This document shows, one piece after another, positions 63,587-64,000 of a DNA stretch of 64,000 nucleotides. This stretch comes from Papillibacter cinnamivorans DSM 12816 (GTDB lineage: Bacteria > Bacillota > Clostridia > Oscillospirales > Oscillospiraceae). Location: positions 1 through 64,000 of the forward strand of contig NZ_FWXW01000002.1 of the NCBI RefSeq assembly GCF_900176335.1, given 5' to 3'. A program made the translations under genes and the position numbers. Each line of letters starts with the position of its first letter. Position 1 is the first letter of the stretch. A model generated the notes under the pieces. It saw only the letters and a list, made by a program, of their open reading frames with translations, ran no database searches and was not told the DNA's origin.

Positions 63587-64000
63587 ATGGCTAACAAAAA
63601 AGGCGAGGACTATTTTGCAATTTTTGTGGAGCTGGTGGACTTTTCCTGTAAATCCGCCGTGCTCCTCGGCGAAATCCTCAACGATTACCACTCCGGCGAG
63701 CTCCTGGAAAAAATGATTGAAATGCACTCTCTGGAACACGGGGGCGACGCGGCCAAGCATGTCATGCGGAAAAAGCTGGCCAAGGAGTTCATCACCCCCA
63801 TCGAGCGGGAGGACATCATCGCCATGTCCGATGCCATCGACGACGTGACCGACGCCGTGGAGGACGTCCTCATGCGGATGTATATGTGCAATATTCAATC
63901 CGTCCGGGAAGACGCCCTCAAGATGGCAGATATCATCGTAAAGTGCTGCAACGCCCTGCGCCTTGCCCTGGCGGAGTTTGCGAATTTCCGGAAATCGGAG
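63587..64000 (+). CDS. DUF47 family protein (phosphate transport regulator), partial
   Basis: The frame runs open from the ATG at 63587 (GGATGATAG region upstream) to the window end: 138 residues so far. It starts MANKKGEDYFAIFVELVDFS and contains CKSAVLLGEILNDYHSGELLEKM, ALLxxEHGGDAAKH-type helix (MHSLEHGGDAAKHVMRKKL) and EDIIAMSDAIDDVTDAVEDVL, as in DUF47/PhoU-like proteins. These bind next to PiT transporters and tune phosphate uptake. The C-terminal 70 or so residues lie beyond the window. Confidence 0.93.
   Translation, partial: MANKKGEDYFAIFVELVDFSCKSAVLLGEILNDYHSGELLEKMIEMHSLEHGGDAAKHVMRKKLAKEFITPIEREDIIAMSDAIDDVTDAVEDVLMRMYMCNIQSVREDALKMADIIVKCCNALRLALAEFANFRKSE

Overview
The window looks like chromosomal DNA of a GC-rich, spore-forming, anaerobic Clostridia, most likely an Oscillospiraceae/Ruminococcaceae-type gut bacterium. 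This is inferred from CotF-type coat proteins and a YtvI-type sporulation protein, two T-box riboswitches, GTP-type PEP carboxykinase, a K+-type membrane pyrophosphatase, fhs/folD, and standard Firmicutes operons (ylxM-ffh-rpsP-khpA-rimM-trmD; nnr-alr-ndoA). No phage, CRISPR array or rRNA was seen. Most of the window is housekeeping; accessory character lies in repeats and two catabolic/transport clusters.

Layout. 1-4.2 kb: a hairpin repeat pair, DUF421/DUF4363, nrdR, coat proteins, two unknowns. 4.2-8.3 kb (minus): nnr, lipoprotein, alr and a MazF-like ndoA without an adjacent antitoxin. 8.3-12.8 kb: T-box-controlled pheST, then ireB. 13-14.6 kb: a small unknown and an SH3-NlpC/P60 hydrolase. 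15.7-22 kb (minus): fhs, folD, lgt and an M16 peptidase pair. 22.6 kb: an AT-rich orphan membrane gene. 23.2-28.9 kb (minus): a sigma-54-type catabolic cluster (BKACE, CoA-transferase, SLC13 permease, PAS-AAA+ activator) with a good -24/-12 promoter and palindromic upstream sites. 29-36.6 kb (minus): one giant cyclic beta-1,2-glucan synthase-like protein. 36.8-40.6 kb: the SRP/ribosome-maturation operon. 41-46.3 kb: a G5/3D cell-wall protein with a long folded leader, rsmA, pckG, an acidic membrane protein. 46.3-56 kb: LysM-CAP protein, tRNA-Gln, then a GntR-controlled cluster (aminotransferase, polar amino-acid ABC transporter, ornithine-cyclodeaminase-family enzyme) followed by leucine T-box leuA. 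56-64 kb: ketopantoate-reductase-family enzyme, YtvI, cardiolipin synthase, pyrophosphatase and a PiT/DUF47 phosphate pair that runs off the right edge.

The most unusual content is non-coding. A 159-bp element with terminal inverted repeats occurs three times (6573, 42437, 55721), always exactly 159 bp. The third copy has quite different arm sequences that are still complementary to each other, and an internal stem also shows a compensatory change. A second family (1972-2242 and 12783-13042) is a chain of five hairpins, again with compensatory changes, and each copy is bracketed by a duplicated outer hairpin whose sequence is private to that copy. Together with the tandem hairpins at the left edge and a large hairpin at 50412, these suggest several structured mobile or RNA-like repeat families scattered through this genome.
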